Of a stretch of DNA of 64,000 nt, positions 18,058-25,616 are shown one piece after another. The translations under genes and the position numbers were made by a program. The notes under the pieces are model-generated. The model worked only from the letters and a program-made list of their open reading frames with translations. It made no database searches and had not been told where the DNA came from. The DNA lies in NCBI GenBank assembly GCA_039185015.1, contig JBCDAU010000016.1:1-64000 (forward strand), read 5' to 3'. The first letter of the stretch is position 1; every line of letters begins with the position of its first letter. Origin of the DNA: JBCBSZ01 sp039185015 (GTDB lineage Bacteria > Actinomycetota > Acidimicrobiia > Acidimicrobiales > Poriferisodalaceae).

Positions 18058-18982
18058 CGCGTCCCGCCACGGGGACGAACCGACCGAACCAGTCGAGCAT
18101 CAGCTCCGGCCGGTCGCCGAAGTAGTTGTAGCCGTCGAAGCGGTGGTCGGTGCCGTCGATCCAGGCGAGGTGCTTCTCGATGCCCTCCCCGCCGTTCGCG
18201 TCGCGCCCGAGGGCCTCGAAGGCGTCCTCGATGAACCGGAAATCGGTCCACGGATCGGTGCTGGCCTGGACGAGTCGCGTCGGCACCGGCACCTGGCCGA
18301 TCTGCGGGAGGATCTCCGGGTTCAGCGAGCAGCCGGCCTGGGAGCGGAAGTGCTCGTCGGCGGCGTCGTACACGTCGTCGTCGACACCGAGGGCCCGGAA
18401 GAAGTCGCCGTTGCGGAGCGGCTGCATCGCTACCAGCGCCTGCACGCCGGCGTCGAGGAAGACCTCGGGCCGCTCGGCCATGCCGAAGAAGGTGGCGTTG
18501 GCTCCCATGCAGTAGCTGAGGAGACCGATGTGGTCGCCGGTCTGCTCCTGCGACGCCACGAACTCGACGGCGGCGATCACGTCCTTGCCCTCGTCGACCC
18601 CGCCGGTGCCGACCCCGAGCGCGCTCGCGTCGCTCTCGCCGTGGTTGCGGAGGTCGTACATGAGCACGGTGTAGCCGGCGTCGACGAGCCGGCGGGCGAC
18701 GACGATGAAGTCGATCTCGTGCTCGTAGGGCCGACTGCCCTCGGGCTGTTGATCCGGCTGATAGCCGTAGCGGTTGGCGCGGTAGCCGAAGTGGGTCATC
18801 ACGGCGGTGGCCTCACCGCCCTCGTTGAGGAGCCAGCCCCGCAGGGTCACGTCGTCGCTCGTCATGAACTCGACGTCCCGGTACGCGATCCCGTGATCGG
18901 CGGGGGTCTTCGGGAACGGCTGGGGAGGTGGGACCAGGACGGACTCCGCGAGAGCCCGGCCGGCGACGTCTGCTGTTGGCAT
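18053..18982 (-). CDS. Alpha/beta hydrolase with cysteine-type nucleophile elbow
   Basis: A 309 aa alpha/beta hydrolase. DLRNHGES and the nucleophile region LSYCMGAN are visible; the elbow residue in the G-x-nucleophile-x-G position appears to be Cys, as in dienelactone hydrolases. The catalytic His is probably in DGTDHRFDGYN. GGAAAGGACC precedes the ATG. It is divergent from a TetR gene across a perfect 7+7 inverted repeat and is probably that regulator's target. Substrate unknown. Confidence 0.8.
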   Translation of the reverse strand: MPTADVAGRALAESVLVPPPQPFPKTPADHGIAYRDVEFMTSDDVTLRGWLLNEGGEATAVMTHFGYRANRYGYQPDQQPEGSRPYEHEIDFIVVARRLVDAGYTVLMYDLRNHGESDASALGVGTGGVDEGKDVIAAVEFVASQEQTGDHIGLLSYCMGANATFFGMAERPEVFLDAGVQALVAMQPLRNGDFFRALGVDDDVYDAADEHFRSQAGCSLNPEILPQIGQVPVPTRLVQASTDPWTDFRFIEDAFEALGRDANGGEGIEKHLAWIDGTDHRFDGYNYFGDRPELMLDWFGRFVPVAGRG

Positions 18983-18999
18983 CAGTGGTCCTTTCCAGA

Positions 19000-19019
19000 A
19001 CTAGAATTCCACTTCTAGT
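19000..19019. promoter_or_regulatory. Perfect inverted repeat, probable TetR operator
   Basis: ACTAGAA and TTCTAGT are exact reverse complements around a 6-base spacer, in the 86 bp between the divergent hydrolase (start 18982) and TetR (start 19069) genes. Such AT-rich sequence is rare in this GC-rich DNA. Confidence 0.6.
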
Positions 19020-19068
19020 CTCTGGCTCGGACCGGCGCAACCGCCGGTCGAGGAGGCACACTCCGGCG

Positions 19069-19716
19069 ATGGACACCGAGCGGACCGAGGGGCGTTGGCG
19101 GCGGCCGGGCACCCAGGCGCGGAGTCAGACCACCCAGGACGCGTTCCTCGACGCCGCCGAGCGGCTCTTCGCACGAGAGGGAGTCGCCGCCACCGCGGTC
19201 ACCGAGGTCGCGGCCGAGGCCGGGCGCTCGATCGGGTCGCTCTACCACCACTTCGACAACAAGGAGACGCTGGTCGGCGCGGTCGTCGACCGCGTGCTGG
19301 CGAGACTCGAGGCCGGCGTCGACCTCGGGCTGGACCCGACGCTCGTCGACGGACGCAGCATCTCCGACCTGGTCGCCGCCTACGTGCGGGCATCGTTGCG
19401 GTCCGAAGCCGACCGGCCGGGTGCCAAGCGCACCGTCGTCGAGGTCGCCCTGTCGGACGACGAGACCAGGCGGCGCTACGCGGCGATGCGACGACGACTC
19501 GACGACGGCCTCGTCGCGCTGTTCCTCGATCGCCGAGACGAGATCGGCCACCCGGACCCTGAGACGGCGTGCCGCTTCGCCGTCGACCAGCTCACCGGCA
19601 TGCTCGCCGCTCGCCTCGACCCGATGCGCATGCCGACGCAGCTCGAACGCGCCGACGACGACGCCTTCGTCGCCGAGGCCCGCGCCAGCGTGTCGGCCTA
19701 CCTGCAGCTCGACTGA
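19069..19716 (+). CDS. TetR-family transcriptional regulator
   Basis: A 215 aa regulator with the HTH at about residues 17-62 (FLDAAERLFAREGVAATAVTEVAAEAGRSIGSLYHHF pattern) and a longer C-terminal ligand domain. ATG 19069 is preceded by AGGAGG at about 12 bases. An upstream open frame exists but runs through the operator. The divergent alpha/beta hydrolase is the obvious target. Confidence 0.85.
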   Translation: MDTERTEGRWRRPGTQARSQTTQDAFLDAAERLFAREGVAATAVTEVAAEAGRSIGSLYHHFDNKETLVGAVVDRVLARLEAGVDLGLDPTLVDGRSISDLVAAYVRASLRSEADRPGAKRTVVEVALSDDETRRRYAAMRRRLDDGLVALFLDRRDEIGHPDPETACRFAVDQLTGMLAARLDPMRMPTQLERADDDAFVAEARASVSAYLQLD

Positions 19717-19725
19717 CCCCGGGCG

Positions 19726-20121
19726 TCAGCCGGCCGCTCGGTATGTCCTCAGAGCGGTGTGGCGCTCGAGCACGGAGAAATCCGAGTCGGAGTGCAGGAC
19801 TTCGGCACCAGCTTCGATCGCCGTCGCAGCGATCAGGCAGTCGAGCATCTTCCGAACCGTCTCACCTCCGGCACGACATGAGCGGTAGAGCGCAGCGGCG
19901 TGGTCGTACGTCGAGGAGTCGGTGCGAAGCACGACTGCTCGCGCCAGCAGGCCCCGCAGCTCGGTCAAGTGTCGCTCGCTGCGCGCACCGGCAAGCACTT
20001 CCATGAACACTGGGTCACAGGTTGCGAGCTCGCCGGACAGCAAATCATCAACGGCAACACAGGTCGGCGATCCGGTGTCGCGGAGGAACTCAATCCAGGC
20101 CGAGGTGTCGACGAGGATCAC
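19726..20121 (-). CDS. vapC: VapC-type PIN-domain ribonuclease toxin
   Basis: A 131 aa PIN-domain endoribonuclease of a type II toxin-antitoxin pair. The acidic site residues are Asp5 (LVDTSAW), Glu41 (MEVLAGAR), Asp94 (DCLIAATA) and Asp112 or 114 (SDSDF). The GTG start at 20121 overlaps the antitoxin stop (GTGA) and gives the canonical VapC N-terminus; a longer frame begins at 20160. All catalytic acids are present, so it appears active. Confidence 0.88.
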   Translation of the reverse strand: MILVDTSAWIEFLRDTGSPTCVAVDDLLSGELATCDPVFMEVLAGARSERHLTELRGLLARAVVLRTDSSTYDHAAALYRSCRAGGETVRKMLDCLIAATAIEAGAEVLHSDSDFSVLERHTALRTYRAAG

Positions 20122-20318
20122 ACCCGAGACTCGCGCATCGCCTCCAGGTCGCCCTCCCATCCGCTACCACGAAGGGCTCGAGCCTCCTCGAGAGCGAGCG
20201 GCTCTGCAGCGAGACGACGCAGAGCAAGGTCGACCGCCTCACGCTTGGTCTTGAGTCCGAATCGCTCCATCACCCGAGCACACAGTTCGTCGTCGATGTC
20301 GATGTTGGTGCGCCCCAT
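20118..20318 (-). CDS. vapB: VapB-type antitoxin
   Basis: A 66 aa protein with an N-terminal ribbon-helix-helix-like segment (GRTNIDIDDELCARVMERFGL) and a C-terminal acidic/basic tail that should wrap the toxin. ATG 20318 is chosen over in-frame starts at 20324 and 20333 because TATCAT lies 6 bases ahead and the product starts at the family's usual position. It precedes and overlaps the toxin gene, the standard order. Confidence 0.82.
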   Translation of the reverse strand: MGRTNIDIDDELCARVMERFGLKTKREAVDLALRRLAAEPLALEEARALRGSGWEGDLEAMRESRV

Positions 20319-20324
20319 ACACAT

Positions 20325-20330
20325 ATGATA
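20325..20330 (-). promoter_or_regulatory. -10 element (TATCAT) of the VapBC operon
   Basis: On the minus strand TATCAT ends 6 bases before the VapB ATG. The surrounding AT-rich CATATG and repeated TGTAT(C/G) sequences may be the VapB autoregulation site. Confidence 0.35.
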
Positions 20331-20339
20331 CACCAGCGC

Positions 20340-21098
20340 TCACGGACGGCGAATGACGGGCTGGAGCTCGATCACCGGGTACTCGGACAGGGTCGCCACC
20401 TGGTCGAGCGGGAGGGTGCCGTTGGCCCCGGCGAAGGACCACTCGACGACCCAGTCGTAGGTGACGGTGACGTCGTAGTCGCCGACGACCTGCCAGACGT
20501 GGCTGATCTCGCCGTCGGGCCAAGCGGTACCGGGCGTCCGATACGGGCCGGCGACCGTGCCGTCGCCCCAGTCGACGGTGACCTCGGCGGCGGCGACGAG
20601 GGTGAGCGGACCGAACGGCGTGTCGGCGACCTCCCGGAACCACGACGTGTCAGCCTCGGTGACGAGGTACATCCGCTCGCCGGTGACGCCCTCGGGCGGG
20701 ATGAACGTCGGCACGGGACGGTCCGGCGCGCTGCGGTCGAGGTACTCGATGACCCACTCCTCGGGGGTCGGCCCGGCCGCGACCGGGACCGGCGGGCAGG
20801 CGGGGATGCCGGGCGGGATCGGCGTGACGTTCTGCTGGCCGGCGGGCACGGTCACCCGAGCGACGCACGGGTTGCCGTCGACATCGACGGCGAGGCGGGC
20901 CGACACGACGAACTCCTGCCCGTCCTCGCCACCCGACGCCCCCGGCACCGTCTCGTCGCCCGCACCGCCGCCGCCCGTGCTCGCGCCCACTTCGACCTGA
21001 TCGTCCGACTCGCCGACATCGAATACGACGCCGGTCGAAGCCTCGGCCGGTGCGACGAACAAGCAGAGGAGTGCCAGAGAGACAGCTACGCCTCGCAC
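20340..21098 (-). CDS. Secreted protein with PKD-like domain
   Basis: A 252 aa protein with a signal peptide (about residues 1-20, ending PAEAS) and a Gly-rich linker. The C-terminal region carries a PKD/Ig-like signature: VTVDWGDGT, then ISHVWQVVGDYDVTVTYDW. No catalytic motif is seen. It follows the lipoprotein gene with a 13 nt overlap, suggesting one operon and a joint cell-surface role. Function unknown. Confidence 0.72.
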   Translation of the reverse strand: MRGVAVSLALLCLFVAPAEASTGVVFDVGESDDQVEVGASTGGGGAGDETVPGASGGEDGQEFVVSARLAVDVDGNPCVARVTVPAGQQNVTPIPPGIPACPPVPVAAGPTPEEWVIEYLDRSAPDRPVPTFIPPEGVTGERMYLVTEADTSWFREVADTPFGPLTLVAAAEVTVDWGDGTVAGPYRTPGTAWPDGEISHVWQVVGDYDVTVTYDWVVEWSFAGANGTLPLDQVATLSEYPVIELQPVIRRP

Positions 21099-21715
21099 GA
21101 ACTCTCCAGCTCGCCGAAGATGCTGCCCTCATGGATCCGCCAGCCGGTCGGGTTGAGCTCGTCAGCAGCAGCCGTCCTGACTAGGTAGAGCGTCTCGTCA
21201 GGCTCGCGAGGTAGCTCGTAGACGCCATCGAAGGACACGGTGGCGCGCAGCACAGCGCACCCGTCGCTGCGCTCCATCAGCTCAACGTCGCTGACAACAG
21301 GATCTGCATCGAGTGCGAGCAAATCCATCGTCTCCCCAAAGGGGTCGACCGTCGCCCAGAACTCGAGGACGACGTCGAGGTCGCCGGAGTCTCTGGTGGA
21401 ACGGACGATCCTCTCGGCGGTCGCCGTGAACTCCCGGTTGTCGAGCATGTCGCGGGCCACTTCAGTGGAGAGCCGTTCCAGCTCGTTCAGGACTCGTTCG
21501 AAGTAGGCGGCGTCGGGGTCGTTGGGGATGGCCCACTCATCGGGCTCGGTCGTCGTCGGGGCGACCGTGGTGGGCGGCGGCGCAGTCGCTGGCGGGGCGG
21601 TCGACGTCGGTGCGGCGACCTCGTCGAGTGGTCGCACCGACTCCTCCGAGGTGGCCGAGCCACCACACGCGGCGAGCATCAGTCCGCCAACCACTGCCAT
21701 CCACTGCCATCTCAC
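21086..21715 (-). CDS. Lipoprotein of unknown function
   Basis: A 209 aa protein with a signal peptide and lipobox (MLAAC, Cys17), a Thr/Pro-rich linker (about 30-57) and a globular domain (YFERVLNELERLSTEVARDMLDN, then DVELMERSDGCAVLRATVSFDG). Two cysteines in the mature domain could pair. It overlaps the PKD-domain gene. I do not recognise the family. Confidence 0.68.
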   Translation of the reverse strand: MRWQWMAVVGGLMLAACGGSATSEESVRPLDEVAAPTSTAPPATAPPPTTVAPTTTEPDEWAIPNDPDAAYFERVLNELERLSTEVARDMLDNREFTATAERIVRSTRDSGDLDVVLEFWATVDPFGETMDLLALDADPVVSDVELMERSDGCAVLRATVSFDGVYELPREPDETLYLVRTAAADELNPTGWRIHEGSIFGELESSCEA

Positions 21716-21805
21716 GGTCTTTCATGCTCGTCGAGCCAGCCCGCCCGACGCAAGCCGCCCACACCCTCCGTGAGCATCGGGGAGCTCCATCGCCGCACAG
21801 ACGCG

Positions 21806-21842
21806 CAGGAGCCCCGCCGCGTCCGTGACGGCGGGGCTCCTG
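21806..21842 (-). terminator. Strong hairpin terminator after the spondin-domain gene
   Basis: Fourteen-base arms (CAGGAGCCCCGCCG and its exact complement) enclose a 9-base loop, 42 bases downstream of the spondin gene stop at 21885 on the minus strand. There is no T-tract, as is common for high-GC actinobacteria. Confidence 0.7.
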
Positions 21843-21884
21843 ATGGTCGGCCGGTGGGCAGCCGACCAGGTCAGGTCGGCGGGA

Positions 21885-23087
21885 TCAGCCGATGCGGGTG
21901 ATGGTCACCGAGGCGACCGGGTTGTTCCAGTCGAACTCGGGGCCGAGGTCACCGACGCCCTGGATGCCACGGTGGCGGCGGATGACGTTGTCCTCGGCGA
22001 GCTCCGGGTTGGACTCGGTCGAGCCGTCGCCCTCACCGCAGAACGGAGCGGGGACGAGGTCGGCACGGAGCTCGGTGTTGATCTCGGTGCCGGCGTCGTA
22101 GCCACGGAGGTTGAACGAGCTGGACTCACCGACGTCGAGACGACCGATGTTGCGGGAGTCGAGTCCGGCGAAGCCGTCGTTCGTGCAGATGAGCATCGAG
22201 ACGATGCTGAGCTGCCGCTCGCTGCTGCCGAGCTCGAAGGTCACCTCGGCGCCCGGCGCCAGCGGACCGTCGCCGCCCACGGTGCTGTCACCGAGACCGG
22301 CGTCGTCGACGGCGCCGGCGATCTCGGCGGCGAGGACCGGCACGCCACCGTTCTCGGCGACGGCCTGCACACCCGGGCTGGCCGGAGCGCGACGGCTCCA
22401 GACGTCAGCCGAGCGGTCGTGGAGCACGACGTTCGGCGGCGTCAGGTACTGCCCGCTGGTCTCGTTGCGGAAGGTGATCGAGTAGACGGGGCTCGGGGGC
22501 GGGGTGGTCGAGAGCCGCTCGATGGTCACCTCACCGACGAAGCGGCCGAAGTCGAACTCCGGGCCGAAGTCGCCGACGCCCTGGATCCCGCGGTGGCGGG
22601 AGATGGTGCCGTTCTCGGCCAGTGCCGGGTCGGTCTCGCCGGAGCCCTCGCCCTCACCACAGAACGGCGCCGGGACGATGTCGCCACGAGCCTCGGTGTT
22701 GATCTCGGTGCCGGCGTCGTAGGAGCGCAGCCCGACGGTGCGGACGTCGCCGTCGTCGCCGGGCAGGGCGACGCTGTTGACGCCACCGAAGCCGTCGTTG
22801 GTGCAGATGATCATCGACACCACCGAGAACCGACGCTCGTTCGTCGTGATCTCGAACGTGGCGGACTCACCAGGGGGAATCGGCGCTGAGCCGACCACAC
22901 CGTTGTCGATGCCGGCGTCGGTCAGCTCCTGCGCGAGGACCGGGACGCCGCCGTTCTCGGCGACGGCCTGGACACCCGGGCTGGCCTGCTGACCGCGACG
23001 GAAGATCCGCACACCCGGCTCGTGGGCCGCGAAGTTCGGTGGCGTGAGGTACTGGCCGTCGGTGGTGTTCGTGACGGTCACCCGGTA
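21885..23087 (-). repeat. Internal tandem duplication within the spondin gene
   Basis: The two coding halves, about 22485-21885 and 23087-22515, encode domains alike along their whole length and share long similar DNA blocks, such as those coding for GVQAVAENGGVPVLA and PAPFCGEG. This indicates duplication of one domain within the gene. Confidence 0.6.
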
Positions 23088-23195
23088 GGTCGCATCCGGC
23101 CGTCCGCTGTGCCCGGTCGAGGCTGCCGCACCCGTCGCCGACAGCAACGCAGCGAGCGATGCCACGGCGATGGCGACGATTCCCAATCGCTTCAT
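21885..23195 (-). CDS. Secreted protein with two tandem spondin-type domains
   Basis: A 436 aa exported protein. The signal peptide is about residues 1-25. Two homologous domains follow at about 37-227 and 238-436. Each has GQYLTPPN, ASPGVQAVAENGGVPVLA, CTNDGF, YDAGTEINTE, PAPFCGEG and HRGIQGVGD, matching the spondin_N pattern. ATG 23195 has GGAGGACGAG upstream; a longer frame starts at 23237. It is probably a surface or matrix protein, with no enzyme motif. It has its own terminator and a long upstream region, so it is likely a monocistronic, well-expressed gene. Confidence 0.82.
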   Translation of the reverse strand: MKRLGIVAIAVASLAALLSATGAAASTGHSGRPDATYRVTVTNTTDGQYLTPPNFAAHEPGVRIFRRGQQASPGVQAVAENGGVPVLAQELTDAGIDNGVVGSAPIPPGESATFEITTNERRFSVVSMIICTNDGFGGVNSVALPGDDGDVRTVGLRSYDAGTEINTEARGDIVPAPFCGEGEGSGETDPALAENGTISRHRGIQGVGDFGPEFDFGRFVGEVTIERLSTTPPPSPVYSITFRNETSGQYLTPPNVVLHDRSADVWSRRAPASPGVQAVAENGGVPVLAAEIAGAVDDAGLGDSTVGGDGPLAPGAEVTFELGSSERQLSIVSMLICTNDGFAGLDSRNIGRLDVGESSSFNLRGYDAGTEINTELRADLVPAPFCGEGDGSTESNPELAEDNVIRRHRGIQGVGDLGPEFDWNNPVASVTITRIG

Positions 23196-23263
23196 GTTCT
23201 CGTCCTCCCATGGCTCACCGGTCCATCCGGTGGGCATGGTCGGAATGCCGGCCGCCCCGTCCC

Positions 23264-23290
23264 GTGTTCCGGATCGCGGGGGTGTTCCGG
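23264..23290. repeat. Direct repeat of GTGTTCCGG upstream of the spondin gene
   Basis: GTGTTCCGG occurs at 23264-23272 and 23282-23290, 18 bases apart. On the gene's strand this is CCGGAACAC twice, with another GGAAC further upstream. GGAAC is also the -35 core of many ECF sigma promoters, but no matching -10 was found. Confidence 0.3.
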
Positions 23291-23375
23291 GATCGTTCCC
23301 ATGGATGAACGAATCCTCACCTCGGGTGGGATCGACCCGTCGAGACCCCGCTGCGCGCGAACGGCGCCGGCGGCG

Positions 23376-24338
23376 TCAGAGCGACGCGTGGAACGCCAGC
23401 ATGTCGGCGCGGAACGTCTCGGGTTGGTCGTCGATGCCGCCGATCGCCGCGCCGGTTCGTCCGAAGCCGGCCTTCATCGCCGCGACGAAGACGTCGCGAT
23501 CGGTCGCCCCGGGGTCGGGCGCGCCGGTGTCCCGGTCGAGCACGGCGCCGTCGTCCGCGAGGTAGGTCGTCGGCGCCGACGGAGCCACAGAGGCCTCGGC
23601 GATCATCGACACCTGCTCCAACCGGTCGAAGCTGTGGTGGGCGCCGGGGACGACCCGCAGCGAGGCATCGGCGCCGGCGGCGACGAAGGCGTGCACCTGC
23701 CCCTGGACCTGCTGGACGCTGCACCACTCGTCGAGCTCGCCGATGATCGCCCGGTACCGGGTGGACCCGAGGTCGGCATCGACGAACTGCTGACCGCACC
23801 ACGGGTACACGGCGTAGGCCGACGCGAGCTCGACGCCCGGGCCGACGATCGGGTCGGCGAAGCGGCGACACGCCGCGATCGTCACCGCGGCCCCTCCGCG
23901 GCTGTGGCCCTGCGCCGCGATCCGCGCGGCGTCGACCTCGGGCCGATCTCGAAGCACCCGCAGCGCGGCGAGGACGTCCCAGGCACTGGCGGCGAAGGAG
24001 TACTGCGTCTGGTTGGCGACCGTCGACGAGACCGCCCGCGGCCCGAACGGGTCCACCACGAACACGACGAACCCCGCCTCGACCAACGTCTCCGCATGGG
24101 CCTCGTGGTTGGGACCGACGCCGAGGCTGCCGGGAACGATCATGACGGCCGGCCGCTCACCCTCCCCGGGCGGCACGAACAGCTTCCCGTCGATCGTGAC
24201 CGGCTCGGCGCCGCCCGGATCGGTGATCGCCTGGTGGTGGTTGACCGGGTTGGCCGATTCGAGCTCGATCACCTCGCCGGCGACACCGGCGTACACGGAG
24301 TCCTCGTCGCGGTATCGGATCGTGCGGGCGTCGGCCAT
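23376..24338 (-). CDS. Alpha/beta hydrolase, dienelactone-hydrolase-like
   Basis: A 320 aa serine hydrolase. The nucleophile elbow is GHSRGG (Ser), and the catalytic His is probably in GAHHSFDR. The N-terminus lacks a signal peptide, so the enzyme is cytosolic. A weak CAGACT element lies 6 bases before the ATG. The family includes esterases and dienelactone hydrolases. There is no operon partner: it is 20 bp downstream of the HExxH lipoprotein gene on the same strand, which may be co-transcribed. Substrate unknown. Confidence 0.8.
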   Translation of the reverse strand: MADARTIRYRDEDSVYAGVAGEVIELESANPVNHHQAITDPGGAEPVTIDGKLFVPPGEGERPAVMIVPGSLGVGPNHEAHAETLVEAGFVVFVVDPFGPRAVSSTVANQTQYSFAASAWDVLAALRVLRDRPEVDAARIAAQGHSRGGAAVTIAACRRFADPIVGPGVELASAYAVYPWCGQQFVDADLGSTRYRAIIGELDEWCSVQQVQGQVHAFVAAGADASLRVVPGAHHSFDRLEQVSMIAEASVAPSAPTTYLADDGAVLDRDTGAPDPGATDRDVFVAAMKAGFGRTGAAIGGIDDQPETFRADMLAFHASL

Positions 24339-24358
24339 GGACGCAGTCTGGTCGCCGA

Positions 24359-25531
24359 TCAGACCCCGGCGCAGTGGGACAGCGTCACGCCCGTACCGGT
24401 GTCGTCAACCACCGGCTCGTACCCGGACAGCGCGAGCGCCTCGGCGATGCCCTCGGCGGCAACGGCGTCGTCGAGCTCGACGCGGGCACTGATGCACGAG
24501 ACGCCGGCGTCCTCGTAGAGCACGTACCGGTCGCCGGCCCAGGCCTCGACCAGCTCCCCGGCCGCCTCGACACCGATCGCCCCCTCGATGATCAGCCGGA
24601 GCACGAACGCGCCCATCGACCCGTCGAGGATCGGAGCCGCCGTGTCCGGCAGCGACGGTGCCGCGACCTCGGCCGCGGGCTCATCGGCCAGGTAAGCGTC
24701 GATCTCGAGCACCTGCTCGGACGTCGCCGGGGGCCGGAGGAAGGTCTCCTCGACCAGCTCGAGCCCGCCCCGCTCGTGGAGGGCGATCGTGAAGTCGGCC
24801 CCCTCCTCGTACGCGAACTCGAGCACCTCGATGATCACCGGCGGGATCCGTGGATCGGTCCAGTCCAGGTCGAACATCGACAGGTCGGCGCCCGCGGCGA
24901 TCAGCTCGGCCTGGTAGGCGTACGCGACCCGCTGGGCGTTGCCCTCGAGGACCACCGAGTCGAAGTTCAGCGGCTCGTCCTGCGGACCGGCCGCACGGAA
25001 CTCCCGCTCGCGGTCGAGGAGGTGGGCCAGCTCGTGGACGGCGACCATGCTCGTGAGCAGCGGATGGTCCGGCTGCTCGAAGAGGTACACCGGGCAGCAC
25101 ACCCCGCGGACCTGATCGAGGCGGGCCTGACCGGCCGTGATCCGGTCGGCCTCCGGGCCGATCATCCCGAGCGAGACGAACAGCTCCCACAGCTCCTCCC
25201 GGATGAACCAACCCGGGTCGATGCCCAGGTCGGTCTCCTCGTGGGTCGTCTCGACGATCGACGCCACACCGGGCGGGAACTCGATCCCGCTCTGCGACTC
25301 GACGTAGGCGGCCAGCACCTCGACGTCGGTCTCGGCCTCCGGCACCGGCAGCGTCGTCGTGGTGGTGGTCGTCGTGGACGTGGTCGTCGTCGGCGCCTGC
25401 GTGGTCGGCGGGGCAGTCGAGGGAGCAGGAGCGACGGTCGTGTCGGGGGCCGCATCTTCGGACGTGTCGGACGAGCAGGCAGCAGCGAGGATCGCCAACA
25501 CGATCAGGAGAACGACGGCCCGACGCCCCAT
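24359..25531 (-). CDS. Lipoprotein with HExxH zinc-peptidase-like site
   Basis: A 390 aa lipoprotein with a lipobox ending at Cys19 and a striking linker rich in Thr (about 31-61). In the mature domain VAVHELAHLLDRE gives HExxH at 166-170, and Glu197 (VVLEGNAQ) follows at gluzincin spacing. This pattern suggests a zinc metallopeptidase anchored outside the membrane. I do not recognise a named peptidase family. A CC pair (145-146) lies just ahead of the site. It is divergent from the heliorhodopsin gene, with 85 bp between them. Confidence 0.7.
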   Translation of the reverse strand: MGRRAVVLLIVLAILAAACSSDTSEDAAPDTTVAPAPSTAPPTTQAPTTTTSTTTTTTTTLPVPEAETDVEVLAAYVESQSGIEFPPGVASIVETTHEETDLGIDPGWFIREELWELFVSLGMIGPEADRITAGQARLDQVRGVCCPVYLFEQPDHPLLTSMVAVHELAHLLDREREFRAAGPQDEPLNFDSVVLEGNAQRVAYAYQAELIAAGADLSMFDLDWTDPRIPPVIIEVLEFAYEEGADFTIALHERGGLELVEETFLRPPATSEQVLEIDAYLADEPAAEVAAPSLPDTAAPILDGSMGAFVLRLIIEGAIGVEAAGELVEAWAGDRYVLYEDAGVSCISARVELDDAVAAEGIAEALALSGYEPVVDDTGTGVTLSHCAGV

Positions 25532-25603
25532 CGACTCAGCGTCGCACAGCCCTTGCCGCGACGGTCATCGCCCTCCGGGGCGGGGCGGTGCCCGGCTGGC
25601 GGC

Positions 25604-25609
25604 AAGACT
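25604..25609 (+). promoter_or_regulatory. Weak -10-like element (AAGACT) before heliorhodopsin
   Basis: AAGACT ends 7 bases before GTG 25617 and there is no Shine-Dalgarno sequence, fitting a leaderless transcript though with a non-consensus first base. Confidence 0.25.
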
Positions 25610-25616
25610 CGCGACC

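Noticed and set aside
19706..19725. CTGAC/GTCAG hairpin between TetR and vapC as terminator
   Set aside because: Only 5 bp arms and no T-tract; too weak to list.
23264..23300. ECF sigma promoter from repeated GGAAC motifs
   Set aside because: No convincing -10 (CGTC/GTT) at the correct spacing; kept only as a direct repeat.
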